DNA of 64,000 bases from Xanthomonas cissicola (GCF_008801575.1 NZ_VZPL01000026.1:1-64000), one strand, 5' to 3'; counted from the stretch's first letter, positions 18,943-28,137 are shown. Numbers and translations: made by a program. Notes: generated from the sequence alone by a model not told the origin.

Positions 18943-19579
18943 GCGCGATCGCTGGATCGCTTTGGGCCTGCTGTTGCTGGTGATCGGCGTGGCCTACCTG
19001 GTGCTGGTGCACCCATGGTTCACCCAACCGATGATCGCGGTGCAGGACGACCTGCAGGCGCTGCGCGAACGCGAGCTGCGCGTGCGCGTGCAATTGCAGC
19101 AGGCGCCGGAAGTCAGCAAGCGGCTGCAGCAGGCGCGGCAGACGCTGGAAAGCCGCCCGGCCTTCCTGCCGGAAACCTCGGCCGAACTCGCCTCCGCCGG
19201 GCTGGTGCAGCGGCTGGAACGCGCGGTGGTGGAGGCCAGTCCTGGCAACCGCAGCTGCGCCATCAGCAATCGCTCGCCGTTGCAGCCGGAGAGCAAGAAC
19301 CGCTTCACCCGCGTGGCGGTGCAGGTGCGTCTGCGCTGCGGCACGCCGGAACTGGCCTCGGTGCTGTACAGCCTGGAAAACGGCACGCCGCGCTTGTTCG
19401 TGGACAACCTCAACGTGATGGCGCAGCGCTACCAGCTCTCGCCCAACGAAAGCGGCAACGGCCTGGATATCGCCTTCGAGCTGGCCGGCTATCTGCGCCC
19501 GGGCGCCAGCGCCGCACCGCTGAACAACGAGGCCGCACCTGCTGCCCCCAACGCGGCGGAGGCCAGCAATGCGCCTTGA
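18926..19579 (+). CDS. xpsM: T2SS inner-membrane protein GspM/XpsM
   Basis: 217-aa partner of XpsL. The start at ATG 18926 is set by AAGGAGG (18913-18919), the strongest ribosome-binding site in the operon, lying inside the end of xpsL. A short basic N-terminus, one membrane helix (WIALGLLLLVIGVAYLVLV, ~residues 9-28), a coiled coil and a periplasmic ferredoxin-like domain follow. A poly-Ala/Pro C-terminal tail ends the protein. Confidence 0.93.
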   Translation: MPRSVKRDRWIALGLLLLVIGVAYLVLVHPWFTQPMIAVQDDLQALRERELRVRVQLQQAPEVSKRLQQARQTLESRPAFLPETSAELASAGLVQRLERAVVEASPGNRSCAISNRSPLQPESKNRFTRVAVQVRLRCGTPELASVLYSLENGTPRLFVDNLNVMAQRYQLSPNESGNGLDIAFELAGYLRPGASAAPLNNEAAPAAPNAAEASNAP

Positions 19580-20366
19580 CATGATCGGCCTGCGCACCTG
19601 GCTGCTGGCCACCGTGGTCGGTTGGGCGCTGTTGGTGTGCGTGCTGGCCGTCGCCGGCCTGGGCAAGCGCGTCGAGCTGCTGCCCGACGACCCGGCGCTG
19701 GTGCAGCGTCTGCCCACGTTGCCGGCACCGGCGCCGGAGCGCCTGGGCCCATTCGAGAAATATTCGGAAATCGCCGCGCACCCGGCGTTTGCCGAAGACC
19801 GCCTGCCGCATCCGTTCTTCCTGTCCGGCAACGATGGCAGCAGCGCCGCTTCGACAGTACGCCTGACCGGCGTGCTGCTGACGGACAACTTCAAGATGGC
19901 GACGTTGACCCTGGACCCGCAGGATTCGGTGCGCGTGCAGCTGGGCGGCGAAGCGGTGAAAGGCTGGCGCCTGCTCGCCCTGCAGCCGCGTAGCGCAACC
20001 ATCGAAGGCCCCAGCGGCACGCAAACCCTGGAATTGCATGTGTTCAACGGCCAGGGCGGGCAGCCGCCCTCCGCCAATGCCGCCGCACGGGGTGCCGCCA
20101 CTGCCACCCCGCCGGTACCGTCCCCCGACGCTGCCGCACTTGCCCCGCCGCAGCCGCCGCAACCGCAACCGGTCGCGCCGGTGCAACAGCAGCAGCCAGG
20201 CGGGCAGACACCGCCAACCGTGCCGCCGCAGCGCAGCGATGGCGCGCAGGAAGCCCCACGCCCCTCCGACGATCAGATGCGTGCCATCCGCGAACGCATC
20301 GAAGCCCGACGCCGCCAGCTGCAACAGCAGCGCCAGAGCGGCTCTACCCCCGGTCAGACCCAATGA
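19569..20366 (+). CDS. xpsN: T2SS protein XpsN (GspC-like inner-membrane/secretin linker)
   Basis: 265-aa bitopic protein that takes the GspC role in Xanthomonas, connecting the inner-membrane XpsL/M complex to the secretin XpsD. A membrane helix (TWLLATVVGWALLVCVLAVAG, ~10-30) is followed by a periplasmic homology region (VRLTGVLLTDNFKMATLTL…VKGWRLLALQP). A Pro/Gln-rich tail (PQPPQPQPVAPVQQQQPG) and a charged C-terminus end it. There is no PDZ domain, unlike classical GspC. It overlaps both xpsM and xpsD. Confidence 0.9.
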   Translation: MRLDMIGLRTWLLATVVGWALLVCVLAVAGLGKRVELLPDDPALVQRLPTLPAPAPERLGPFEKYSEIAAHPAFAEDRLPHPFFLSGNDGSSAASTVRLTGVLLTDNFKMATLTLDPQDSVRVQLGGEAVKGWRLLALQPRSATIEGPSGTQTLELHVFNGQGGQPPSANAAARGAATATPPVPSPDAAALAPPQPPQPQPVAPVQQQQPGGQTPPTVPPQRSDGAQEAPRPSDDQMRAIRERIEARRRQLQQQRQSGSTPGQTQ

Positions 20367-22648
20367 GTGAACGCATGACGCCGCGCCTGTTTCCCGTGTC
20401 CCTGCTGATTGGCCTGCTGGCCGGTTGCGCCACCACTCCGCCGCCGGACGTGCGCCGCAACGCGCGCCTGGATCCGCAAGTCGGTGCTGCCGGCGCCACC
20501 CAGACCGCCGCCGAGCAGGCTGCCGATGGCAACGCCAACGCCAGTGCCAAGCCCAGTCCGGTGATCCGGCGCGGCAGCGGCACCATGATCAACCAGGGCG
20601 CCGCGTCCGCGCCGGCGCCCACGCTGGGCATGGCCAGCAGCGGCAGTGCCACCTTCAATTTCGAAGGCGAATCGGTGCAGGCGGTGGTCAAGGCGATCCT
20701 GGGCGACATGCTCGGCCAGAACTACGTCATCGCGCCCGGCGTGCAGGGCACCGTGACCTTGGCCACGCCCAATCCGGTGTCGCCCGCGCAGGCGCTGAAC
20801 CTGCTGGAGATGGTGCTGGGCTGGAACAACGCCCGCATGGTATTCAGCGGTGGCCGCTACAACATCGTGCCGGCCGACCAGGCGTTGGCCGGCACCGTGG
20901 CGCCCAGCACCGCATCGCCCTCTGCCGCACGCGGTTTCGAGGTGCGCGTGGTGCCGCTGAAGTTCATTTCCGCCAGCGAAATGAAAAAGGTGCTGGAGCC
21001 GTACGCGCGCCCGAACGCCATCGTCGGCACCGACCCGGCGCGCAATGTGATCACCCTGGGCGGCACTCGCGCGGAGCTGGAAAACTACCTGCGCACCGTG
21101 CAGATCTTCGACGTGGACTGGTTGTCGGGCATGTCGGTGGGCGTGTTTCCGATCCAGTCCGGCAAGGCCGAAAAGGTCAGCGCGGATCTGGAAAAGGTGT
21201 TCGGCGAGCAGAGCAAGACCCCCAGCGCCGGCATGTTCCGTTTCATGCCGCTGGAAAACGCCAACGCGGTGCTGGTGATCACCCCGCAGCCGCGTTATCT
21301 GGATCAGATCCAGCAATGGCTGGACCGTATCGACAGTGCCGGTGGCGGCGTGCGGCTGTTCTCCTACGAGCTGAAGTACATCAAGGCCAAGGACCTGGCC
21401 GATCGGCTTTCGGAAGTGTTCGGTGGCCGTGGCAATGGCGGTAGTAGCGGTCCTTCTTTGGTGCCGGGTGGTGTTGTGAGTATGTTGGGAAATAACAGTG
21501 GCGCGACCAATCGGGATGAAAGTCTTGGAAGTAGCAGTGGCACCACTGGTGGAGAGATCGGTGGCACGAGTAATGGTTCGAGTCAGTCGGATACGGTTGG
21601 GAGCTTCGGCGGAAGCAGTGGAAATGGCAGTGGCATGCTCCAGCTACAGCCCAGCACTAACCAAAACGGTAGCGTAACTCTTGAAGTTGAAGGCGGCAAA
21701 GTCGGCGTTTCGGCAGTTGCTGAAACTAATACGCTGCTGGTACGTGCAAGTGCTCAAGCATGGGGCTCTATTCGTGATGTGATTGAAAGGCTCGATGTGA
21801 TGCCTATGCAGGTGCACATCGAGGCACAGATCGCTGAAGTGACTTTGACTGGCCAGCTGGAATACGGTGTTAACTGGTATTTCGAGAATGCAGTGAACGC
21901 ACCAGTAAACGCAGATGGTACGGGTGGTGCTGGTCTGCCATCAGCTGCGGGCAGAAGTATATGGGGGGACATATCCGGTAGTGTTACAAATAATGGTGTT
22001 GCCTGGACTTTTCTGGGGAAAAACGCTGCCGCAATAATTAGTGCATTAGACCGTGTCACAAATTTACGTCTCCTCCAGACTCCTTCAGTTTTTGTGCGGA
22101 ATAATGCAGAGGCTACACTCAATGTAGGTTCTCGAATTCCTATTAATTCGACGTCGATAAATACGGGGCTAGGTAGCGATAGTAGTTTTTCTTCAGTTCA
22201 ATACATCGATACCGGCGTTATTTTGAAGGTTCGCCCGCGCGTTACTAAAGATGGGATGGTTTTTCTTGATATTGTCCAAGAGGTTAGTACGCCTGGTGCT
22301 CGCCCCGCAGCTTGCACGTCAGCTTCAACGACTACTGTCAATAGCGCTGCATGTAATGTTGATATCAATACTCGTAGGGTAAAAACCGAAGCTGCTGTCC
22401 AGAATGGAGACACGATAATGCTGGCCGGTTTGATCGATGACTCGACCTCCGATGGTAGCGATGGGCTTCCAATCTTGAGCAAATTGCCGGTTGTTGGTGC
22501 GCTTTTTGGACGTAAGACACAAAATAAGAATCGCAGGGAAGTTATTGTGCTGATTACTCCATCTATTGTGAGAAATCCTCAGGAGGCGAGAAAATTGACG
22601 GATGAATATGGTCAGAAGTTCAATGCAATGAAGCCAATAAAAAAATGA
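20363..22648 (+). CDS. xpsD: T2SS outer-membrane secretin GspD/XpsD, mosaic
   Basis: 761-aa lipoprotein secretin that forms the outer-membrane channel. ATG 20363 overlaps xpsN; a second ATG (20375) is possible. Signal peptide ends LLAGC (lipobox, Cys22). N0-N3 domains occupy ~residues 95-355, a Ser/Gly/Asn-rich linker ~355-435, and the secretin domain ~470-735 (VHIEAQIAEVTLTGQLEYG, VGSRIPINSTS, VGALFGRKTQNKNRREVIV). From about position 21430 the DNA changes character: AT-richer codons (AGT, AAT, TTT, GAA) and little G/C at third positions. As a hand count, 20701-20760 has 41 of 60 G+C and 22561-22620 has 24 of 60. The reading frame is intact, so the protein should function, but its C-terminal half appears to come from another source. 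Confidence 0.95.
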   Translation: MSERMTPRLFPVSLLIGLLAGCATTPPPDVRRNARLDPQVGAAGATQTAAEQAADGNANASAKPSPVIRRGSGTMINQGAASAPAPTLGMASSGSATFNFEGESVQAVVKAILGDMLGQNYVIAPGVQGTVTLATPNPVSPAQALNLLEMVLGWNNARMVFSGGRYNIVPADQALAGTVAPSTASPSAARGFEVRVVPLKFISASEMKKVLEPYARPNAIVGTDPARNVITLGGTRAELENYLRTVQIFDVDWLSGMSVGVFPIQSGKAEKVSADLEKVFGEQSKTPSAGMFRFMPLENANAVLVITPQPRYLDQIQQWLDRIDSAGGGVRLFSYELKYIKAKDLADRLSEVFGGRGNGGSSGPSLVPGGVVSMLGNNSGATNRDESLGSSSGTTGGEIGGTSNGSSQSDTVGSFGGSSGNGSGMLQLQPSTNQNGSVTLEVEGGKVGVSAVAETNTLLVRASAQAWGSIRDVIERLDVMPMQVHIEAQIAEVTLTGQLEYGVNWYFENAVNAPVNADGTGGAGLPSAAGRSIWGDISGSVTNNGVAWTFLGKNAAAIISALDRVTNLRLLQTPSVFVRNNAEATLNVGSRIPINSTSINTGLGSDSSFSSVQYIDTGVILKVRPRVTKDGMVFLDIVQEVSTPGARPAACTSASTTTVNSAACNVDINTRRVKTEAAVQNGDTIMLAGLIDDSTSDGSDGLPILSKLPVVGALFGRKTQNKNRREVIVLITPSIVRNPQEARKLTDEYGQKFNAMKPIKK

Positions 22649-23160
22649 CAATTTTCGTTTTTATATTTTTCACTTAGCTAAAACAGTAGGAGCTGACCAG
22701 TATGGAAATTCTTAAGAGAAATCGGATTATCTGTTATCCGCTTACGATTTTTTTCTCGCTCTTATTTTTCTCGGCAAATGTGCAAGCTGTGCCATTCAGC
22801 CTACTTTATAGTGCACAAGCTAGCCATCCGGTCTATGAAACTGCTCGGGTTAATGCGCTCAATACCGCGCGTACATATGCGTACTTTGACGGGTGGCTTG
22901 GTGCTACTAATCCTGCAGTTTCAGATAAGGTTTGTCCTATGACAAACATCACGTGGTATCAGCCTAACGGTGCCGCAGGAGGCTATGTTGTAATAGTAAC
23001 TATTACATGCACTAAGCAGATACCTGGGTAGTTAGAGAATTTATTTAAAAAAACCGGAAATGGTGCGCGCCTTTGTTTGGAGCTGTTGATGGTTCAGGAT
23101 CTACCCATCATTTTGGTTGAGGTTGGATTCGATGAGTTCCGGTTGGACGCTGGCCTAGGA
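21430..23160. other. AT-richer patch: candidate replacement tract
   Basis: The base composition drops sharply at about 21430, inside xpsD, and returns to the window's usual high G+C at about 23160, inside the following gene. The patch holds the xpsD linker and secretin domain, the 109-aa gene and the first ~25 codons of the glycosyltransferase-like gene. There is no transposase, integrase or terminal repeat, so homologous replacement fits better than insertion of a mobile element. Boundaries are by eye, within about 30 bases. Confidence 0.75.
22702..23031 (+). CDS. Small secreted protein of unknown function
   Basis: 109 aa; ATG 22702 has AGGAG 9 bases upstream. The N-terminus (MEILKRNRIICYPLTIFFS…SANVQA) is a clear signal peptide cut near residue 28. 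The mature part has two cysteines (KVCPMTN and ITCTKQ), which could form a disulphide, and no recognised domain. It lies 53 bases after xpsD inside the AT-rich patch and shares its codon usage, so it probably arrived with the xpsD 3' half. Position suggests a role with the secretin or as a passenger; I do not recognise the family. Confidence 0.75.
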   Translation: MEILKRNRIICYPLTIFFSLLFFSANVQAVPFSLLYSAQASHPVYETARVNALNTARTYAYFDGWLGATNPAVSDKVCPMTNITWYQPNGAAGGYVVIVTITCTKQIPG

Positions 23161-23928
23161 GCGTTGGAATCGGCCACGCCCGCCGGCACGCGGGTGTGGC
23201 TGGCCGATGATGCGCCGGCCGGCCCGCGTGGGCGCGCAGTGATCGACCATTGGCTGGCACGCACGCCATTGCAGGCGCATTACACCCGCCGCCAGCGCAT
23301 GCTGGGCGAGGTGGCGCATCTGGACGAAATGCTCAGCGCCTGCGGCGATGCCGACGTGGTGGTGCTGGGGTTGGATGCTTGCCCGTTGCCGGGGTGGTTG
23401 CGGCAGCTGACCGCGTGTTTTGCACGCGACGCCGCGATCGCCACCGCCACGCCATGGAGCAATGTGGGCGAGGCCTGCAGCTGGCCGCGGCTGGGCGAAC
23501 TCAACCCGATGCCGGATTCATCCGAGCGGCTTGCGGCTGCCTGTGCCGCGATGCCGCCGCTGCACCCGGAACTGCCGTCGGCGATCGGGCATGCGGTGCT
23601 GTTGCGCGGAACGGCGCGGCGCAAGGCCGGTGGCCTGGACGCCAGCAGTTACGGCTCCTGGTACGCGGCGCTGGTGGATCTGAGCCTGCGCATGGGTGGG
23701 CTGGGCTGGCGTAACGTGCTGTGCGACACCGCCTTCGTTGCCTCCCCGCACGAGGGCCGCCCGGCCGAAGGCGACATGGACGCGCTGGCTACCCGCTGGC
23801 CGGCCTGGCATGCGCGCCTGGCCAATTTCCTCATGCACGACCCGTTGCGCGCGCAGCGCGACCAGCTGACGCAACTCCTGGCCCACCTCCCGCCACCGGA
23901 CCTGCAACGCGCGTTGTTCGACGCCTAG
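23089..23928 (+). CDS. Glycosyltransferase-2-like protein
   Basis: 279 aa. ATG 23089 is set by GGAG 6 bases upstream. The stretch ADVVVLGLDACPLPGWLRQL resembles the GT2 region where 'NSD' precedes a GWL motif, and the tail MDALATRWPAWHARLANFLM is like proteins annotated as GT2 beside xpsD in Xanthomonas. A convincing DxD metal motif and the N-terminal nucleotide-binding pattern are missing, so catalytic activity is doubtful. The first ~25 codons lie in the AT-rich patch and the rest is typical for the genome; the gene therefore spans the right junction. Confidence 0.6.
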   Translation: MVQDLPIILVEVGFDEFRLDAGLGALESATPAGTRVWLADDAPAGPRGRAVIDHWLARTPLQAHYTRRQRMLGEVAHLDEMLSACGDADVVVLGLDACPLPGWLRQLTACFARDAAIATATPWSNVGEACSWPRLGELNPMPDSSERLAAACAAMPPLHPELPSAIGHAVLLRGTARRKAGGLDASSYGSWYAALVDLSLRMGGLGWRNVLCDTAFVASPHEGRPAEGDMDALATRWPAWHARLANFLMHDPLRAQRDQLTQLLAHLPPPDLQRALFDA

Positions 23929-24342
23929 CGTCGCCGCCGGAACGACCTGCCCACCGCCAGGCACGGTGATCGTCCGCAATCTACATGGATCACGCAGGCA
24001 CGACGACGTTCGTCATCCGATCATGCGCACATGGCAACTGCAGGTTCCACTCCGCTGCCGCACTCGCTGCTCTCGCGATCGCAGGTGTCGCGTGACCGGA
24101 TCGATGTCGTGACACCTGCATCAAGCGAAAGGCGGAACCACCGCTCAATCAGCAGCCGTGCCCCGTCGATGCCGCCGGCACGTCACCGATGCGTTCTGGC
24201 CGAAAACGTCATCCGGCCCATCAAGCAGTTTCGAATCCGCTGTTGATGATGCCGGGGCGGCAGCAAAGCCGCGCCCACCACCAACGCAGCAATGCGGCAC
24301 GCTCCTCAACGATTCCCGATTCCCGATTCCCGATTCCCAGCC
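23929..24342. other. Intergenic region with heptamer repeat
   Basis: No gene is supported. It separates a plus-strand gene from a minus-strand one (convergent). It contains the GATTCCC tract at 24311-24338 close to the GntR stop; no hairpin with a T-run was found. Confidence 0.6.
24311..24338. repeat. GATTCCC tandem heptamer (4 units)
   Basis: Four perfect units of GATTCCC lie directly before the stop codon side of the minus-strand regulator gene. It is the same heptamer as at 13471-13491. Confidence 0.9.
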
Positions 24343-25071
24343 CTAAAAAGCAGACCGCGTCGGCGCCTCGGTCCGCACCACCACATCCAATGCGTCGTGG
24401 CGCCAGGATTCGATATCCAGTTCCACCGCGCGTCCGTCTTCGGCAAAGCTGATCCGCTGCAGCCGAAAACACGGCGTGCCGGGCGTGGACTGCAGCAGCA
24501 TCGCTTGTGTCGCGTCCAATCCGGCCGGATGCATCGACAGCTGCGCGCGGCTCAGGAACAGTCCCAGCCGCTGGTTGAACACGCTGGACAGCGACCCTGC
24601 CAGATCGTGTTCGAGCAGGCCCGGCGCCCAGTCCGCAAGCACCACATTGGTTTCCAGCAGCACTGCGCGGCGGTCGATCCAGCGCCGACGTTGCAGGACG
24701 AACACCTCGTCGTACGGGCTGTCCAGTCGCAACGCCGCGGCGTAAGCCGCGCCCGCGACCTGCCGGGTGGCGCTCAATAATTCAGTGCGCGGCTTGCGTC
24801 CTTGCGCCGCCACGTACTGCATGAAGCCGGCGATGCTGGTGGGGTCGTAGCGCACGCGCGGCGCGCTGACGAACCAGCCGCGGCGGTTTTCGCGATAGAT
24901 GCGGCCTTCGGCTTCAAGCTGCTGCAGCGCTTCGCGCAGCGTGATGCGGGTGCAGGAAAATCGCTCGGCCAACGCGCGTTCCACCGGCAGGCGCTGATCC
25001 GGTCCCCATTCGCCGGCTGAGATTTGTGCGGAGATCGCTTCGGTGATGGTGTGTTGGCGCGACACGCTCAT
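24343..25071 (-). CDS. GntR-family transcriptional regulator, HutC/UTRA type
   Basis: 242 aa starting MSVSRQHTITEAISAQISAG. The N-terminal winged helix (residues ~5-70: GPDQRLPVERALAERFSCTR, then ITLREALQQLEAEGRIYREN) is followed by a UTRA ligand-binding domain (~85-235) typical of HutC/PhnF/NagR-type repressors, which release DNA on binding a small metabolite. The frame is open upstream of this start but that part looks non-coding. It is the last gene of the minus-strand group and probably controls it: a HutC-type operator-like site lies upstream of the first gene (29371-29382). The ligand is probably the transported compound or its phosphorylated form. Confidence 0.92.
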   Translation of the reverse strand: MSVSRQHTITEAISAQISAGEWGPDQRLPVERALAERFSCTRITLREALQQLEAEGRIYRENRRGWFVSAPRVRYDPTSIAGFMQYVAAQGRKPRTELLSATRQVAGAAYAAALRLDSPYDEVFVLQRRRWIDRRAVLLETNVVLADWAPGLLEHDLAGSLSSVFNQRLGLFLSRAQLSMHPAGLDATQAMLLQSTPGTPCFRLQRISFAEDGRAVELDIESWRHDALDVVVRTEAPTRSAF

Positions 25072-25176
25072 GCGGCGAACCGCAGGCGGAAGACGCAGGG
25101 CGTGAGCAAGGCAATGAGGTGGCAGACGTGCATGTTGCGATGGTAAAGAAGAACGCGCGCGCAAACCGCGACCGGC

Positions 25177-25752
25177 TTAGCGTGCGACAGCCAGGTTCTG
25201 GTTCTGTTGGGTTTTCCAGCTATGCCAGCCGTACACCGCAAGCGCCACGAAGCCTGCGTAGAGCATGGCAGTAGGGTACAGCCCCTTGCTGATGAAGACG
25301 CCGACGTAGACGCAGTCGAGCACGATCCACAATACCCAGTTGGCGATGCGCTTGCGTGCTGCCCACACGCTGGCCACCAGGCTGAAACTGGCCAGCGCCG
25401 CGTCCAGCCACGGCAGCACCGCATCGGTGCGGTAATGCATATAGGCGCCGAGCGCCGCAGCGAACGCCGCGCCGATGCCCAGCGAAAGCCAGCGTTCGGC
25501 GGACGGCATCGGCAGCGGGCGTATCCGCGTGTCTGCGGCGTTGCCGGGTTGCCAGTGCCACCATCCGTAGAGCTGGGTCAGCACGTAGACCCCTTGCAGC
25601 AGCATGTCCGAGTACAGCTTCCACTGGTAGAACAGCCACGCATACAACGCCACCGCCACGATGCCCACCGGCCAGCACCAGCGAATGCGCCGCGCGGTGA
25701 GCCACACGCCCAGCAGGTTGATCACGACAGCGATGGATTCGAGCAGCGACAT
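25177..25752 (-). CDS. pnuC: PnuC-family vitamin/nucleoside transporter
   Basis: 191-aa inner-membrane protein with about seven membrane helices. Typical PnuC features are the Trp-rich turns (IRWCWPVGIVAVALYAWLFY and YGWWHWQPG) and the C-terminal signature NWVLWIVLDCVYVGVFISKG followed by YPTAMLYAGFVALAVYGWHSW. Family members carry nicotinamide riboside (PnuC), riboflavin, thiamine (PnuT) or deoxynucleosides by facilitated diffusion coupled to intracellular phosphorylation. Here the neighbouring kinase could provide that trapping step and the TonB receptor the outer-membrane step. The substrate cannot be fixed from sequence; thiamine or nicotinamide riboside are the leading options. Confidence 0.9.
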   Translation of the reverse strand: MSLLESIAVVINLLGVWLTARRIRWCWPVGIVAVALYAWLFYQWKLYSDMLLQGVYVLTQLYGWWHWQPGNAADTRIRPLPMPSAERWLSLGIGAAFAAALGAYMHYRTDAVLPWLDAALASFSLVASVWAARKRIANWVLWIVLDCVYVGVFISKGLYPTAMLYAGFVALAVYGWHSWKTQQNQNLAVAR

Positions 25753-25974
25753 GCGGTACCTGGTGCGTGATAGTCAACGTGTTGCGGCGTAGGAGGCGTT
25801 GGGACGACGGTGCATACAGTTCAGCCCTGGAACACGGCACCTCGTCGTCCACGAGCACAATCCGCAGGCGAGCTGGCAGCGCTGGTGACCGGCTTTCGAC
25901 GCTGCCCGACAGCGCATTCCCCCTCATTCCTGTGCATGCACGGCAGGGCGCGCAATGTGTGCCTACAGTGCAGG

Positions 25975-28137
25975 TTAGAAATCCACTTGCACCGTCAGCC
26001 GTGCGGTGCGCGGCGCACCGGGGAACAGATACGCATCGCCCTGATATTCGCCGGAATCGCGCCAATAGCGCTTGTCGAACACGTTGTCCACGTTCACGCG
26101 CCAGGTGGTCGCCAGCCCGCCCAGCGCCGTGGCGTAGCGGGCACCCAGGTTGGCCAGGGTGTAGGCCGGCACGCTGGCGTTGCCGAGGCGGTCGGCAAAC
26201 TTGCGCCCGCTGTATTGCACACCGCCCAGCAGGGCCAGACCATCGATACCGGGCACGCTGTAATCGGCCTGCACGCTGGCGCGCAGCTTGGGCACGTTGA
26301 TCGCCTGATGGCCTTCGTACTCGGCAATGTGGGTGTCCTCTGCACGCGCGCGGATTGCCGCGACGCTGGCGAACAGACGCAGCTGCCGGGTCGCTGCACC
26401 GTCGGCAGATAGCTCCAGGCCGCGGTTGTGCAGGCGGCCCTGCTGCACATAGAGCAGACCGCCATCGGCCTGCGGTTGGGTGAACTGATAGGCCTGGCGG
26501 ATGTCGAACAGTGCCGCGCCCAGACGCAGGCCCTGCAGGTCGATCTTTGCGCCGGTTTCCAGTTGGTACGCATTGGTGGGCGGCAGGATCTGGTCGGCGT
26601 TGTCGGCAAACCACGGCGCCGTGCCGCCGGCCGCCAGGCTCTTGGCGTAGCTGGCATACAGCGACATGTTCTGCTGCGGTTTGAACAGCAGGGCCGCCTG
26701 CGGCAGTACCGTGTCTTTGCGCGTGCGTCGCTCCAGCAGGCCGTCGCGATCGAAGCTGCGTTCGTCCAGCTGCACGTAGCGCGCGCCAAGCGACAGTTCC
26801 CACTGCGCGCCCAGGCCGATCCGGTCGGCCATGACCAGCGCGCGTTGGCGGCTGTCCAGACGGCGCTGCTTGGGGTCCAGCGCAACATCCGTCTGCGCAA
26901 AGACCTCCGGGTCGCGATCGATGCTGCTGCTGCCGACGAATTCGTTGACCGAACCAAAACGGTCGATGGTGCGGCGCAGCCACTCGCCGCCGATGCTCAG
27001 GTGTTGCTCCAGCGCGCCGGTCGCGACATGGCCTTCGAGCGTGGCACGCAGCTGATCGTGCATGCGGGTGTCGTCGGGGCTGCGGTAATCGTAGATGTCG
27101 TATTCGCCCTGCGCGCTGAAGAAGTTCGGCGTGGCGATGTCGGCGCAACTTGCCGCGCCATAACAGCCCCAGGCGAATGCAGAGAAATCGTTGATCTTCG
27201 AGCGACTGCGCGATGCTTCGGCGGTGGCGCGCCAGTCGTCGTTGAACTGGTAGGCGTAACGCAGCTGCGCGTTGAGCGCATCCATTTCTACCGGCTGCGC
27301 CCACGGCTGGTAGCCGAGCAGGCGGTGCACATCGATATCGCGCGGTACCTGCGTGCCGCCCAGCAGTTGATAGCCGGGCACCGAGCGCTGTTGCCGGTGC
27401 TGATACTCCACGTCCAGCTGCAGCAGCGCCTGCGGGGTGATCTTCCAGTCGCCGGCCAGCGACAGGAAATTGCGGTAGCCGTCGGCATGATCGACATAGC
27501 TGTCGATGTCTTCGCGTGCGGCGTTGACGCGTAAGCCCAGCGTGCGTTCGGCACCGAACCAGTCGCCCAGATCGGCGGCGACATAGCGCGAGCCCTGTTC
27601 GTCGGTGCCCAGGGTGACGCTGCGCACGTGCTCGGGTCGCTTGGTGCGGTAGTCGATCAGTCCGGCCGGTTCGTTGACGCCCGATTGCAGCCCGGCCAGG
27701 CCCTTGAGCAGTTGCACCTGCTGTTTGTTTTCCAGTGCGATCGATTGTTCGCCCACCGCGCTCATGCCGTTGATGCGGTAACTGTTGGCGGCATTGAGCG
27801 AATAGCCGCGCACCACGAAGTTTTCGTAATAGCCGATCGGCGCATACGCATCGCCGGCAGAGGCATCGGCGCGCAAGACCTCGCTGAGTACGCGTGCCTG
27901 GCGATCGAGCAATTGCGCACGATCGATGACCGCGATCGAGGCGGGGGCGTCCAGCAGCCGGGTGGCGCCAAATCCGCTCAATGCCGTGCTGGTCTGCGCG
28001 CGCTCGCCACGCACGTTGACCGTGTCCAGTTCGACCGCATCGGCGCCGGGTTGTTGCTGCGCCAGTGCGGGGGCGCAGCACAATGCCAGTGCAAGCGCGA
28101 GCGGGCAGCGGGACAGCAGGGGGAAGGCAACGGACAT
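25975..28137 (-). CDS. TonB-dependent outer-membrane receptor
   Basis: 720 aa. The start MSVAFPLLSRCP is chosen because it gives a signal peptide cut after ALA (residue 26). A TonB-box-like stretch (ELDTVNVRG) leads into the plug (APASIAVIDRAQLLDRQ, then NFVVRGYSLNAANSYRING). The 22-strand barrel ends TARLTVQVDF, with the usual terminal Phe. By overall pattern it belongs to the siderophore/vitamin receptor group rather than the SusC-type carbohydrate receptors. It is separated from the upstream kinase by 31 bases and from pnuC by 222 bases, so all are probably co-transcribed. It would bring the compound into the periplasm. Confidence 0.93.
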   Translation of the reverse strand: MSVAFPLLSRCPLALALALCCAPALAQQQPGADAVELDTVNVRGERAQTSTALSGFGATRLLDAPASIAVIDRAQLLDRQARVLSEVLRADASAGDAYAPIGYYENFVVRGYSLNAANSYRINGMSAVGEQSIALENKQQVQLLKGLAGLQSGVNEPAGLIDYRTKRPEHVRSVTLGTDEQGSRYVAADLGDWFGAERTLGLRVNAAREDIDSYVDHADGYRNFLSLAGDWKITPQALLQLDVEYQHRQQRSVPGYQLLGGTQVPRDIDVHRLLGYQPWAQPVEMDALNAQLRYAYQFNDDWRATAEASRSRSKINDFSAFAWGCYGAASCADIATPNFFSAQGEYDIYDYRSPDDTRMHDQLRATLEGHVATGALEQHLSIGGEWLRRTIDRFGSVNEFVGSSSIDRDPEVFAQTDVALDPKQRRLDSRQRALVMADRIGLGAQWELSLGARYVQLDERSFDRDGLLERRTRKDTVLPQAALLFKPQQNMSLYASYAKSLAAGGTAPWFADNADQILPPTNAYQLETGAKIDLQGLRLGAALFDIRQAYQFTQPQADGGLLYVQQGRLHNRGLELSADGAATRQLRLFASVAAIRARAEDTHIAEYEGHQAINVPKLRASVQADYSVPGIDGLALLGGVQYSGRKFADRLGNASVPAYTLANLGARYATALGGLATTWRVNVDNVFDKRYWRDSGEYQGDAYLFPGAPRTARLTVQVDF

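Noticed and set aside
21430-23160. Insertion of a mobile element in xpsD
   Set aside because: No transposase, integrase, target duplication or terminal repeats; xpsD is uninterrupted and full length.
24031-24246. A 71-aa gene after the glycosyltransferase-like gene
   Set aside because: No ribosome-binding site, no recognisable feature and Ser/Arg-rich composition typical of non-coding GC-rich DNA.
23929-24342. Terminator between the convergent glycosyltransferase-like and GntR genes
   Set aside because: No hairpin with a following T-run could be found on either strand.
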